From Sulfurospirillum sp. (lineage in GTDB: Bacteria > Campylobacterota > Campylobacteria > Campylobacterales > QNZT01), in contig QNZU01000002.1 of assembly GCA_003978405.1 (NCBI GenBank), positions 1-25,544 on the forward strand: 25,544 bases of DNA. The letters run 5' to 3'. Positions 16,003-23,635 of this stretch are shown piece by piece. The position numbers and the translations under genes are program-made. The notes below the pieces were generated by a model. That model was given only the letters and a program-made list of their open reading frames with translations, was not told where the DNA came from and did no database searches. Within the stretch, counting starts at the first letter, position 1. Each line of letters starts with the position of its first letter.

Positions 16003-16025
16003 ATATTTAATATATAATCTATTTT
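16003..16025 (+). promoter_or_regulatory. Possible upstream promoter for the polysaccharide export genes
   Basis: A perfect TATAAT lies at 16013-16018 in an AT-only tract. A transcript starting near 16025 would run through a 12-codon leader frame and a hairpin before the export lipoprotein gene. In such AT-rich DNA chance matches are common. Confidence 0.35.
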
Positions 16026-16080
16026 AGCTTAATGATGTTTGAAAATAAAAAACCATACTGTCTTACAAAAGGTAACATAG

Positions 16081-16119
16081 ATGGCTAAAAAGTTATTTAA
16101 ATTTAACTTTTTATATTAG
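16081..16119 (+). other. Possible 12-residue leader peptide with overlapping hairpin
   Basis: An ATG at 16081, nine bases after an AAAAGG ribosome-binding site, opens a frame MAKKLFKFNFLY ending in TAG. The same bases hold a perfect ten-pair stem: TAAAAAGTTA (16086-16095) with TAACTTTTTA (16104-16113), followed by a short T/A run. This could be a terminator for wecC transcripts, an attenuator, or chance. A second promoter lies just downstream. Confidence 0.3.
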
Positions 16120-16150
16120 AATAATATTTATGTTCCTATAATGTATAAAA
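16120..16150 (+). promoter_or_regulatory. Probable promoter of the export operon
   Basis: A perfect TATAAT at 16137-16142 (context TTCCTATAATGTATAAA) sits 27 bases before the ATG of the export lipoprotein gene, with GAAGGG as ribosome-binding site at 16158-16163. It is the best -10 in this gap. Confidence 0.6.
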
Positions 16151-16169
16151 TTGTATAGAAGGGTAAAAA

Positions 16170-16961
16170 ATGGAAAAAACAAGTAAAGTAGTGATGTTAA
16201 GTTTGGTAGTATCAATGCTTCTTGGCGGATGTGCAGCTAAAGATGAGTATCTGCTTTTTAATAAAAATAAAGCTGATACACTTCAACCTGCATTCTCTAG
16301 TGGTTATAGTGCGGAAGTTTATGAGTCAAGAATAGTACCAAATAATAGACTTTCTATTTTGGTATTTAATCACCCAGAACTAAGTACCAGAGATGTGAGA
16401 GCTCAAGTAAATCCAAGAGATGAGCGAGGTGTTTTGGTTTCAAGAGACGGAACTATAGATCTACCTTTGATTGGAGTTATTAGAGTATCTGGCTTGACTG
16501 CAAGAGAGGCTGCTACACTTCTAACTAGAGAGTATGCAAAGTATGTAAAACATGCTCATGTGACAGTTGATATTTTAAATAAAAGAGCATTTATAATGGG
16601 TGAGGTTAGAAATCCAGGTCGAGTTGATATAGTAGAGGATACTTCATCTTTATTGGAACTTCTTGCTACAAGTGGAGGATTGACTGATTTTGCTGACAGA
16701 CAGAAGATTCATATTATTAGAGGAACCAGAAACAGACCTATGATGGAGACTGTTGATTTGACAAGATTGTCTGCTCTTTCACCAAATGCTTTGACCATCT
16801 ATCCAAATGATGTTGTCTATGTGGAGCCAAATGAATATAGAAGAAGAAACTTAGGAATTGCTGAAGCAATACCTGGAATCGAAATTGCAGGAAGAGTTCT
16901 TGATGTATTGTTTACTGGTAAACAGTTGACAAATACAAGAATTTTTGATGTAAGACATTAG
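16170..16961 (+). CDS. Polysaccharide export outer-membrane lipoprotein (Wza/OPX type)
   Basis: A 263-residue lipoprotein: a hydrophobic N-terminus (VVMLSLVVSMLLGGC) ends in a lipobox with Cys21 as the lipidation site. The poly-export domain follows (NNRLSILVFNHPELS, SRDGTIDLPLIGVIRVSGLTAREA, HVTVDIL), then an SLBB domain (KRAFIMGEVRNPGRVDI, LLELLATSGGL, YPNDVVYVEPNEYRR). Such proteins form the outer-membrane or periplasmic exit of Wzy- or ABC-dependent capsule and exopolysaccharide systems. It is shorter than E. coli Wza (about 380) and lacks an obvious C-terminal amphipathic barrel helix, so it may be a short OPX class. It begins the export half of the module, 24 bases ahead of its tyrosine kinase. 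Confidence 0.9.
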   Translation: MEKTSKVVMLSLVVSMLLGGCAAKDEYLLFNKNKADTLQPAFSSGYSAEVYESRIVPNNRLSILVFNHPELSTRDVRAQVNPRDERGVLVSRDGTIDLPLIGVIRVSGLTAREAATLLTREYAKYVKHAHVTVDILNKRAFIMGEVRNPGRVDIVEDTSSLLELLATSGGLTDFADRQKIHIIRGTRNRPMMETVDLTRLSALSPNALTIYPNDVVYVEPNEYRRRNLGIAEAIPGIEIAGRVLDVLFTGKQLTNTRIFDVRH

Positions 16962-16985
16962 AAAAGATTATAAGAAGGATATTAT

Positions 16986-19301
16986 ATGCAAAAGACTCAT
17001 CACAAAAAAGTGCAATCATCAGGTGATGTTGGCAATCTGTTAAAAATGTTTAGTAAGAATAAGTTGCTTATCTTATTGATTACAACACTTTTTGTGTTTG
17101 GGGGTATTGTTTATAGTTATCTTTCACAACCAGTATATGAGACATACTCTACAATTGAAGTGAGTGGAGATAAGCTTGATATTGATTTGATGGGTAAAAA
17201 AGGTCTTGATAGGGATAGCACTCTTATAGATACTGAAGTAGAGGTGATTCGTTCAAGAAAGCTTATTTCAGAGGCTATGAAAAAGATTGGATATCAAATT
17301 AGATATTTTGTAAAAAACAATTATAAAAGTAGTGAACTTTATGAAAACTCTCCTATTGAACTCTCACAGCTAAAAGTAAAAGATCCTAGATTTTATGGAG
17401 TAAAATTTGTTATTCAACCTATAGATGAGGAGCATTTTAAACTATATACAGATAAAGGTGGTATCCTTTCTTCATTAAAAGCTGGAGTGTTAGAAGACAA
17501 AAGTAGCATAGAGTATAATGCAGAACACACTTTTGGACAAAAAATCGATACACCTTTCTTCTCTGCAGTTATAAATAAAAAAGGTATTGTCCTTGGTAAG
17601 AAATTTTACTTTGTTGTTTTGGATAAAAATAGTGCGATTGATGATATAAGCAGACGATTGAGTGTTTTTCCTATCGCAAAAAATGGTTCAATAATCAAGA
17701 TGATATATCAAGATAATAATCCAAAAAGAGCAAAAGATTTTCTTGATGCTTTGGTCGATACATACATGAGTAAAAGTGTTAACAAAAATACCACAGAAGC
17801 TTCTCAGGCATTAGCTTTTATCAATGCACAACTTGAAAAAGTAAAAGTAAAACTTAAAAAATCAGCTATAAAACTAGAAAATTACAAAGAAGAAAACAAT
17901 CTGATGAATATAGATTCAGAATCAGATGTAACGATAAAGCAACTTAGTAGATATAAGGCTGAACTATCTGACATAAAGATCAAAGAGAGTGCATTTCAAT
18001 CCCTTTATGATGAGTTTAGAAAAGGAAATTATGGTGCAGTTTCATCTTTGGCCAAAGATTATCCTGTTTTGGAGACTCTTCTTTCGGATTTTCAAAGAGC
18101 AAAATCCAAAAAGATTACACTACTTAGTTCATTTACCGAGAATCATCCAGATGTTGAAAAAGCAAATGAGGAGATAAGTGATATCAAAATGGCTTTAGAG
18201 AGTGCTATTGAGAGTATCAATGATTCACTTAGGGAAAAGAGAAGATCTCTTGAAGATACACTCTATTCAAAAGAGACCACTCTCTCAAAGCTTCCTGAAA
18301 AAGAGAGAGAACTTGCGGATCTGAAAAGAACTTATGAGGTAAATCAAAAAACATACCAATTTTTGCTTGAAAAACAGTCTGAAATGTCTATCACCAAAGC
18401 GGCAAAAGTTTCAGGAAACAGAGTTTTAGATAGAGCTACTATCGCAAAAAAACCGATAAAGCCAAATAAACCTGTGATAATAATTGCCAGTGCATTGCTT
18501 GGACTTTTAAGTAGTATTTTATTTATCTTGATGAGAGAGTTTTTAGATAATAAGATTAAAACCAAAGATGATTTTTCAGCATATTCGGATATTCCTTTTT
18601 ATGGAATCATTCCACATACTAAAAATGCACAAAAGATGTTTGTCCTTGAAGATCAGCAGTCAGTAGCCAGTGAAGCTATGAGGCTAATTAGGACAAATTT
18701 GGATTTTGTATCGACTAAAAAAAGAAGTAAAGTTATAGTTGTTACTTCAACAGTACCAGGTGAAGGTAAAACAACAACTGCTACAAATCTTGCATCTGTA
18801 TTTGGAAGTGGAGACAAGAAAACCATAGTTATCTCTTTGGATATGAGAAGACCGATGTTGCACCGTGTTTTTGCACTGACAAACAAAGTGGGAATGAGTA
18901 CTGTTCTTTCAAATAACAATGAGCTAAAAGATGTAATTTGGGAGCATAAAAAGATAAAAAATCTTGATATTATAACTTCAGGTCCCATCCCTCCAAACCC
19001 GTCTGAGTTGATTCAATCTGGAAATCTCGATAAAATTATAGAAGAGTTAAGAGAGAGTTATGATTATATCATTATAGATGCACCACCGATGGGAGCGTTG
19101 ACTGATGCTATTTTGTTGATGAAAATTGCAGATATATCGTTGGTTGTATTTAGATCTGAATTTTCTGAGAAAGAGTTTTTAAAATCTTTGGAGGATATGA
19201 TCAACTCTTATGATCTTGAAAATGTAGGTATAGTCTTAAATGATGTAAAACCAAAGAACCTATCTCAGAGCTTTTTTAAGTATAGTTATACTTATAAGTA
19301 G
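16986..19301 (+). CDS. Polysaccharide co-polymerase with tyrosine autokinase domain (Wzc type)
   Basis: A 771-residue inner-membrane protein that sets chain length and couples polymerisation to export. The N-terminal Wzz domain has a first membrane helix around residues 30-50 (LLILLITTLFVFGGIVYSYL). The periplasmic region carries long coiled coils at about 275-320 and 385-460 and a GNVR-type end (KTYQFLLEKQSEMSITKAAK). The second helix lies around 498-518. The cytoplasmic bacterial tyrosine kinase domain has Walker A STVPGEGKTTTA (Lys595), Walker A' ISLDMRRP (Asp619) and Walker B IIIDAPP (Asp698). The C-terminus FKYSYTYK has three tyrosines, a short version of the usual tyrosine cluster. No partner phosphatase gene is seen nearby. 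Confidence 0.92.
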   Translation: MQKTHHKKVQSSGDVGNLLKMFSKNKLLILLITTLFVFGGIVYSYLSQPVYETYSTIEVSGDKLDIDLMGKKGLDRDSTLIDTEVEVIRSRKLISEAMKKIGYQIRYFVKNNYKSSELYENSPIELSQLKVKDPRFYGVKFVIQPIDEEHFKLYTDKGGILSSLKAGVLEDKSSIEYNAEHTFGQKIDTPFFSAVINKKGIVLGKKFYFVVLDKNSAIDDISRRLSVFPIAKNGSIIKMIYQDNNPKRAKDFLDALVDTYMSKSVNKNTTEASQALAFINAQLEKVKVKLKKSAIKLENYKEENNLMNIDSESDVTIKQLSRYKAELSDIKIKESAFQSLYDEFRKGNYGAVSSLAKDYPVLETLLSDFQRAKSKKITLLSSFTENHPDVEKANEEISDIKMALESAIESINDSLREKRRSLEDTLYSKETTLSKLPEKERELADLKRTYEVNQKTYQFLLEKQSEMSITKAAKVSGNRVLDRATIAKKPIKPNKPVIIIASALLGLLSSILFILMREFLDNKIKTKDDFSAYSDIPFYGIIPHTKNAQKMFVLEDQQSVASEAMRLIRTNLDFVSTKKRSKVIVVTSTVPGEGKTTTATNLASVFGSGDKKTIVISLDMRRPMLHRVFALTNKVGMSTVLSNNNELKDVIWEHKKIKNLDIITSGPIPPNPSELIQSGNLDKIIEELRESYDYIIIDAPPMGALTDAILLMKIADISLVVFRSEFSEKEFLKSLEDMINSYDLENVGIVLNDVKPKNLSQSFFKYSYTYK

Positions 19302-19324
19302 GATGGCAGGAAAGAAGGTGTATA

Positions 19325-20464
19325 GTGAGTGATGGATCTGTTTTAATTATAGATGGTTTGATAATCTTTTTTTTATCTATATTTTTTATTCAGATTATTA
19401 AAAAATATGCAAGAGATTTGCATTTGATTGATATTCCAAATGTCAGAAGTTCTCATTCATCTCCTACACCAACAGGTGCCGGTATAGCATTTGTTCTCTC
19501 ATTTTTTTTGGTAGTCTTGTTTTTCCATTTTAATCTTTTTAGTCAATATTTTCCATTTTTTATTGCACTTTTTATTGTATTTGCTTTGGGTGTTTATGAT
19601 GATATAAAAGGATCTAGTGCCAAATTTAAACTCCTTATTATTGCTTTAGCTGCAGTTATTCTTTTTCTCTTTAACGGTTTTGAGATTAAAACACTTGGTA
19701 ATTGGTTTGGGTATGAGCTAGGGTTACCTTATGTGGTATCGCTTGTTTTTACTATATTTGCAGTTGCTGGCTTTACCAATGCACTAAATCTAATTGATGG
19801 TTTGGATGGACTTGCGGCTTCTGTATCATTTGTCATAATTTCAGCACTTTTTTATATAGGCTTTATCTATAATGATCAATTTATCTTTATCACATCATTT
19901 TTGGTTTTGATGGCACTACTAGCCTTTTTGATCTTTAACTGGAATCCCGCCTCAGTCTTTATGGGTGATAGTGGTTCTTTATCGCTTGGGTTTATAATCT
20001 CGGCTTTATCTATTAGAGCGATTGATTACATCAGTGATACTGCTATTTTGTTTATCGCGGCTATCCCTATTATTGATACTATCATTGTGATGACTAGAAG
20101 GATTCAAAGGGGGATATCTCCATTTTCTCCCGATAAAAGCCATTTGCATCACAAAATGGTAGATTTAAAAAAGAGTATCGATGGAAGTGTGCATATTATT
20201 GTGGCTTTGCAGATTATTTTATCGGCAGTAGGAATACTTCTAAGAGATAAAAGAGATTTTATCAATCTAGCACTTTTTTTAATCATACTATTTGTATTTT
20301 TTCACGCATTCGATAGCAGAAAAGAGCAAAGAGCTACTCTGCTTATAACCAAAATAAAAACTTATTATACAGATAATATAAAAGATAAAATTAGATTTGA
20401 TATTGTCTATTTTGTTGGTGGCATATTGCTTTTACTATTTATTATTAGATTTGTTATGAGTTAA
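19325..20464 (+). CDS. WecA/MraY-family UDP-sugar:undecaprenyl-phosphate phosphotransferase
   Basis: A 379-residue polytopic membrane enzyme that transfers a sugar phosphate, probably GlcNAc-1-P or a related acetamido sugar, to undecaprenyl phosphate, starting glycan assembly. It has about ten or eleven hydrophobic helices. Hallmarks are RSSHSSPTPTGAGIAFV near the start, LGVYDDIKGSS, NALNLIDGLDGLA, NWNPASVFMGDSGSLSLGF and PDKSHLHHKMVDL, the last carrying the histidine motif of WecA/WbpL-type enzymes rather than MraY. The start is GTG 23 bases after the kinase gene, with AGGAAAGAAGG ahead. The final 50 residues form an extra basic cytoplasmic loop and a last helix. It closes the polysaccharide module. 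Confidence 0.88.
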   Translation: MSDGSVLIIDGLIIFFLSIFFIQIIKKYARDLHLIDIPNVRSSHSSPTPTGAGIAFVLSFFLVVLFFHFNLFSQYFPFFIALFIVFALGVYDDIKGSSAKFKLLIIALAAVILFLFNGFEIKTLGNWFGYELGLPYVVSLVFTIFAVAGFTNALNLIDGLDGLAASVSFVIISALFYIGFIYNDQFIFITSFLVLMALLAFLIFNWNPASVFMGDSGSLSLGFIISALSIRAIDYISDTAILFIAAIPIIDTIIVMTRRIQRGISPFSPDKSHLHHKMVDLKKSIDGSVHIIVALQIILSAVGILLRDKRDFINLALFLIILFVFFHAFDSRKEQRATLLITKIKTYYTDNIKDKIRFDIVYFVGGILLLLFIIRFVMS

Positions 20465-20469
20465 TAATT

Positions 20470-20490
20470 TTTTTGTTATACTCAATAAAA
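20470..20490 (+). promoter_or_regulatory. Possible promoter in the gap before hisZ
   Basis: The 33-base gap contains TTTTTTTGTTATACTC with a -10-like TATACT at 20477-20482. Initiation would fall about 8-10 bases before the ATG at 20498, so the mRNA would be almost leaderless. No good ribosome-binding site is seen before this ATG, in keeping with that idea. Confidence 0.4.
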
Positions 20491-20497
20491 ATATAAT

Positions 20498-21355
20498 ATG
20501 GATAAACTGATGATCTATGAACACGAGATACCCTTAAAGAGCAGATTGTATTTTGCCAAGAGTGCCAGTGTAAAAAGAGAGATAGAGTTTCATGCCAGTA
20601 AGATTTTGCAAGAGTGTGGTTATCAGGAGATTGTAACACCATACTTTTCCTATCATCAGCATCAAGAGATTGATGAGAAAAAATTGATTCGTATCAACGA
20701 CAAAGATAATCATATATTAACTCTTAGAGCAGACAGCACTCTTGATGTGGTAAGACTCATAACAAAGAGACTAGGTAGAACTACTGATCAAAAAAGATGG
20801 TTTTATATTCAACCAGTTTTCCGATCTCCTACAAGTGAGCAGTACCAAATAGGTGCAGAGTATCTGGGCAATTGCACTTTGTTAAAAAGTATTGATGCGA
20901 GTATTAAAATATTGGAAAAACTTGAACTAAAACCCCATCTTCAAATATCAAATATGATGATTCCAAAACTACTCTCAAAAGAGTTGGATATTTCGATCAA
21001 TTACTTTAAAGATGCAAATTTGCAGGAGATATTCTCTTTGGGAATTTCTTGGCTTAGTGATTTGGCTTCTTTACAAAAAAAAGAGGATATTTCAAGACTT
21101 ATAGATGAGGTACCAAGCTATTTAAAAGATGAGCTAAAAAAGATAGAGTTACTCACAAAAGAGATAAAGTATGATGATATCATAGTAGCTCCTTTGTATT
21201 ATGCAAAGATGAGATATTATGATGGACTTTTTTACAGATTTTTTACCAACAATAAAAGAGTAGGGCAGGGTGGCTTGTATAACTATGAGGGTGAGTGTTG
21301 TTCGGGTTTTGCCCTTTATACTGATAATATAATAGAGGAATTGATAAATAGATGA
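20498..21355 (+). CDS. hisZ: ATP phosphoribosyltransferase regulatory subunit HisZ
   Basis: HisZ is a catalytically inactive relative of histidyl-tRNA synthetase that activates the short form of HisG in histidine synthesis. The 285-residue protein has a class-II synthetase core: FHASKILQECGYQEIVTPYF, LTLRADSTLDVVR, the motif-2-like RWFYIQPVFRS, EQYQIGAEYLGN, and the C-terminal YYDGLFYRFF and GGLYNYEGEC. It lacks the anticodon-binding domain and is short for HisZ (usually about 320-390). hisG is not in the window. It overlaps purA by four bases (ATGA); hisZ-purA pairs are common in proteobacteria. An ATG at 20510 is an alternative start. Having HisZ implies a short HisG, unlike C. jejuni, which I recall has a long HisG. 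Confidence 0.82.
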   Translation: MDKLMIYEHEIPLKSRLYFAKSASVKREIEFHASKILQECGYQEIVTPYFSYHQHQEIDEKKLIRINDKDNHILTLRADSTLDVVRLITKRLGRTTDQKRWFYIQPVFRSPTSEQYQIGAEYLGNCTLLKSIDASIKILEKLELKPHLQISNMMIPKLLSKELDISINYFKDANLQEIFSLGISWLSDLASLQKKEDISRLIDEVPSYLKDELKKIELLTKEIKYDDIIVAPLYYAKMRYYDGLFYRFFTNNKRVGQGGLYNYEGECCSGFALYTDNIIEELINR

Positions 21356-22608
21356 GAAATCAAGCTGATATGATTGTAGGACTCCAGTGGGGAGATGAGG
21401 GTAAAGGAAAGATAGTAGATCACATGGCACAAACTCACGATGTGGTGTGTAGATTTGCAGGAGGACATAATGCTGGTCATACGATCGTGGTTGATGGCAA
21501 AGTCTATGCTTTGCATTTGATACCATCAGGAGTTTTAAATCCCGATGCGATAAATATCATTGGAAACGGTGTAGTGTTGAGTCCGGAAAATCTCATAGAC
21601 AAAGAGTTAAAACAGTTTTCTTCACTAAAAGGGAAACTCTTTATCAGTGACAAAGCTCATCTTCTTCTGCCTTATCATGCACAGATAGATCAGGCAAAAG
21701 AGAGATTAAGAAAAAAGGCAATTGGAACTACCGGAAAAGGTATAGGTCCAGCATATGCGGACAAAATTTCAAGAGTAGGTCACAGAGTCGGAGAGCTTCA
21801 AAATCCAGAAAAACTTGCTCAGAGGATTTTAAATCATTTTGATGACAACAAAGTGTTACTGGAGTTGATGGAGATAAAGAGACCTCAAGAAGATGAGTTA
21901 ATAGATCTCTTAACTCACTATAAAGATGAGTTGGATTGTTATATCACAGATACGACCAAGCTATTGTGGGAGCTCTTAAATGAGAATAAAAGAGTGCTTC
22001 TTGAAGGTGCTCAAGGAACAATGCTTGATATAGATCACGGTACCTATCCCTATGTTACCAGTTCCAATACAATTAGTGCCGGAGCTTGTAGTGGTCTTGG
22101 ATTGAACCCAAAAGATATAGGCAAAGTTACAGGCATTGCAAAAGCATATTGTACTAGAGTTGGTAATGGACCTTTTCCTACTGAAGATTTTGGTGAAGAT
22201 GGAAAGAAAATGGCTGATGTTGGTAAAGAGTTTGGTACCACAACAGGAAGAGCAAGACGATGTGGATGGTTTGATGCGGTTGCCGCAAGATATGCTTGCA
22301 GACTCAATGGATGCGATCAGATAGCGTTGATGAAACTTGATGTGTTAGATGGTTTTGATGAGGTAAAAATCTGTGTCAAATATGAATTTGAAGGTGAGCA
22401 GATCGATTATGTTCCTTATGACCTTGAAGGAGTTAAGCCAATCTATAAGAGCTTTAAAGGCTGGAAGAGTGTAAAAGGTATCAAAGAGTATGACAAACTT
22501 CCTGATGAAGCTAAAGCCTATATCAAAACCATTGAGGAGCTGACTCAAACAAGAGTGGGTGTTATCTCTACATCACCGGATAGAAAAGATACTATAGTTT
22601 TAAAATGA
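21352..22608 (+). CDS. purA: Adenylosuccinate synthetase
   Basis: PurA joins aspartate to IMP, using GTP, in the first step of AMP synthesis. The 418-residue protein shows the GTP-binding start GLQWGDEGKGKIVDHMA, FAGGHNAGHTIVVDG, the IMP-binding TTGKGIGPAYADK, EGAQGTMLDIDHGTYPYVTSS, TTGRARRCGWFDAV and the C-terminal ISTSPDRKDTI. Length is normal. The ATG overlaps the hisZ stop (ATGA), and the next gene overlaps the purA stop in the same way, so all three are probably translated from one message. Confidence 0.97.
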   Translation: MRNQADMIVGLQWGDEGKGKIVDHMAQTHDVVCRFAGGHNAGHTIVVDGKVYALHLIPSGVLNPDAINIIGNGVVLSPENLIDKELKQFSSLKGKLFISDKAHLLLPYHAQIDQAKERLRKKAIGTTGKGIGPAYADKISRVGHRVGELQNPEKLAQRILNHFDDNKVLLELMEIKRPQEDELIDLLTHYKDELDCYITDTTKLLWELLNENKRVLLEGAQGTMLDIDHGTYPYVTSSNTISAGACSGLGLNPKDIGKVTGIAKAYCTRVGNGPFPTEDFGEDGKKMADVGKEFGTTTGRARRCGWFDAVAARYACRLNGCDQIALMKLDVLDGFDEVKICVKYEFEGEQIDYVPYDLEGVKPIYKSFKGWKSVKGIKEYDKLPDEAKAYIKTIEELTQTRVGVISTSPDRKDTIVLK

Positions 22609-23030
22609 AAACAACAAAATTCTCTTCATTGGTACTGATTAAAAAAGAGAAACTAGATGAGATTGAGAGACAGATAATAGATGTCCAAAGTAGAAAAAGA
22701 GGATTAGAAAAAAAGATTGAGAAGAAAAAAGAGGAGATTAGAAAGTTTGAGTTTCCAGACAAAGGCTCTATGAGCCAATATCAACTCTCAAAAGAGCAGT
22801 TTTCTCTACAAATGAAAACTCTTGAGGATTTAAAAGCTTCATATGATCTAAGATTGAAGCAGTTAGATGGTCTTAAAGAGCTATACAAAGAGGCAAATAT
22901 TGAGCATGAGAAATTTTTGGCTCTTGAAGAAGAGGAGATCAAAAAAGCAAATAAGTTAAAGATATATTTAGAATCAAAAGAGATGGATGAAGTGGCAAAC
23001 ATCCTGACACAGATGAAAAAAAGGGGTTGA
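22605..23030 (+). CDS. FliJ-like coiled-coil protein (putative flagellar export component)
   Basis: A 141-residue, highly charged and almost entirely alpha-helical protein. The start TKFSSLVLIKKEKLDEIERQI matches the usual FliJ opening, and the rest is a two-stranded coiled coil (about residues 15-60 and 75-130) broken by a Pro/Gly-containing segment, FPDKGSMSQYQ. FliJ works with the FliI ATPase and FlhA in flagellar type III export. It is weakly conserved, so the assignment rests on length, helical pattern, opening motif and the MotE-like gene right after. As I recall, a FliJ-like gene lies next to purA in Helicobacter and Campylobacter too. The ATG overlaps the purA stop by four bases. Confidence 0.7.
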   Translation: MKTTKFSSLVLIKKEKLDEIERQIIDVQSRKRGLEKKIEKKKEEIRKFEFPDKGSMSQYQLSKEQFSLQMKTLEDLKASYDLRLKQLDGLKELYKEANIEHEKFLALEEEEIKKANKLKIYLESKEMDEVANILTQMKKRG

Positions 23031-23034
23031 TAGA

Positions 23035-23580
23035 TTGAGAGTAATTATTTTATTAATCTTTATATTTTTATTTGAACTTGGTGCAACTGGTACCAATACA
23101 CAATCTACAGTCGATTGCAATAGAATATTTGAGCTTAGAAAGAGTGAGATAGAACAGGATATCAGAAGACTTGAAGAGCAAAAACAGTCACTTGAAGCTT
23201 TAAAGTTGGCAAATGAAGAGCTTCTAAAAAAAAGAGAAAAGATATTAGAAGAAAAAGAGCAGAAGATAAAAGAGGAGTTGAAAAAAGTTGAAAATATAAA
23301 AAAAGCAACTCTGGAAATATATAACAAAAACCAAAAGATTTTAGAAGATATCTCAAAAGCCAAAAATAAAAAACTCTCAGATGCATATATCAAAATGAAA
23401 GACTCAAAAGCAGCCGCGATATTGGATAACATGAGTGAGCAAAAGGCCGCTATAATACTTTCACATCTACCGGCAAAAAAGATAGCCAAGATTATGGCAA
23501 AGATGAATCCCCAAAATGCATCTACTATTACAAAAATTTTATCAAAAGATATGAGCTTAGATATTAATAGCACCAAATAA
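23035..23580 (+). CDS. MotE-like periplasmic coiled-coil protein (putative flagellar motor chaperone)
   Basis: A 181-residue protein with a hydrophobic N-terminal segment (VIILLIFIFLFELGA) acting as signal peptide or membrane anchor, then a conserved-type DCNRIFELRKSEIE, a long Glu/Lys-rich coiled coil at about residues 38-110, and a C-terminal MgtE-N-like helical domain (SDAYIKMKDSKAAAILDNM, KAAIILSHLPAKKIAKIM). This layout fits the MotE family, periplasmic proteins linked to flagellar motor assembly. I recall the C. jejuni counterpart being described as a periplasmic glycoprotein affecting invasion. The start is TTG, four bases after the fliJ-like stop. The role in this organism is inferred. 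Confidence 0.72.
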   Translation: MRVIILLIFIFLFELGATGTNTQSTVDCNRIFELRKSEIEQDIRRLEEQKQSLEALKLANEELLKKREKILEEKEQKIKEELKKVENIKKATLEIYNKNQKILEDISKAKNKKLSDAYIKMKDSKAAAILDNMSEQKAAIILSHLPAKKIAKIMAKMNPQNASTITKILSKDMSLDINSTK

Positions 23581-23594
23581 TCATCTATTTACCT

Positions 23595-23620
23595 ATTTTT
23601 TGATACTATCTTCAAAAAAA
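23595..23620 (+). promoter_or_regulatory. Weak possible promoter before the DUF507 gene
   Basis: The 55-base gap after the MotE-like gene has a T-run followed by GATACTATC (23602-23610), resembling an extended -10 of this phylum. It could start a separate DUF507-carA transcript. The match is imperfect. Confidence 0.3.
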
Positions 23621-23635
23621 TATTAAGGTCTAATG

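Noticed and set aside
16032..16088. 18-codon frame MMFENKKPY... in the gap before the export genes
   Set aside because: No ribosome-binding site and very short; the overlapping frame at 16081 has a better one.
21149..21526. 125-residue minus-strand open frame across the hisZ-purA junction
   Set aside because: It lies opposite conserved purA motifs and the hisZ end, with no coding character of its own.
22974..23576. 200-residue minus-strand open frame opposite the MotE-like gene
   Set aside because: It is rich in Phe, Ser and Leu because it reads the complement of Lys- and Glu-rich coiled-coil codons. It has no recognisable motif, and the plus-strand gene has clear domain features and operon context.
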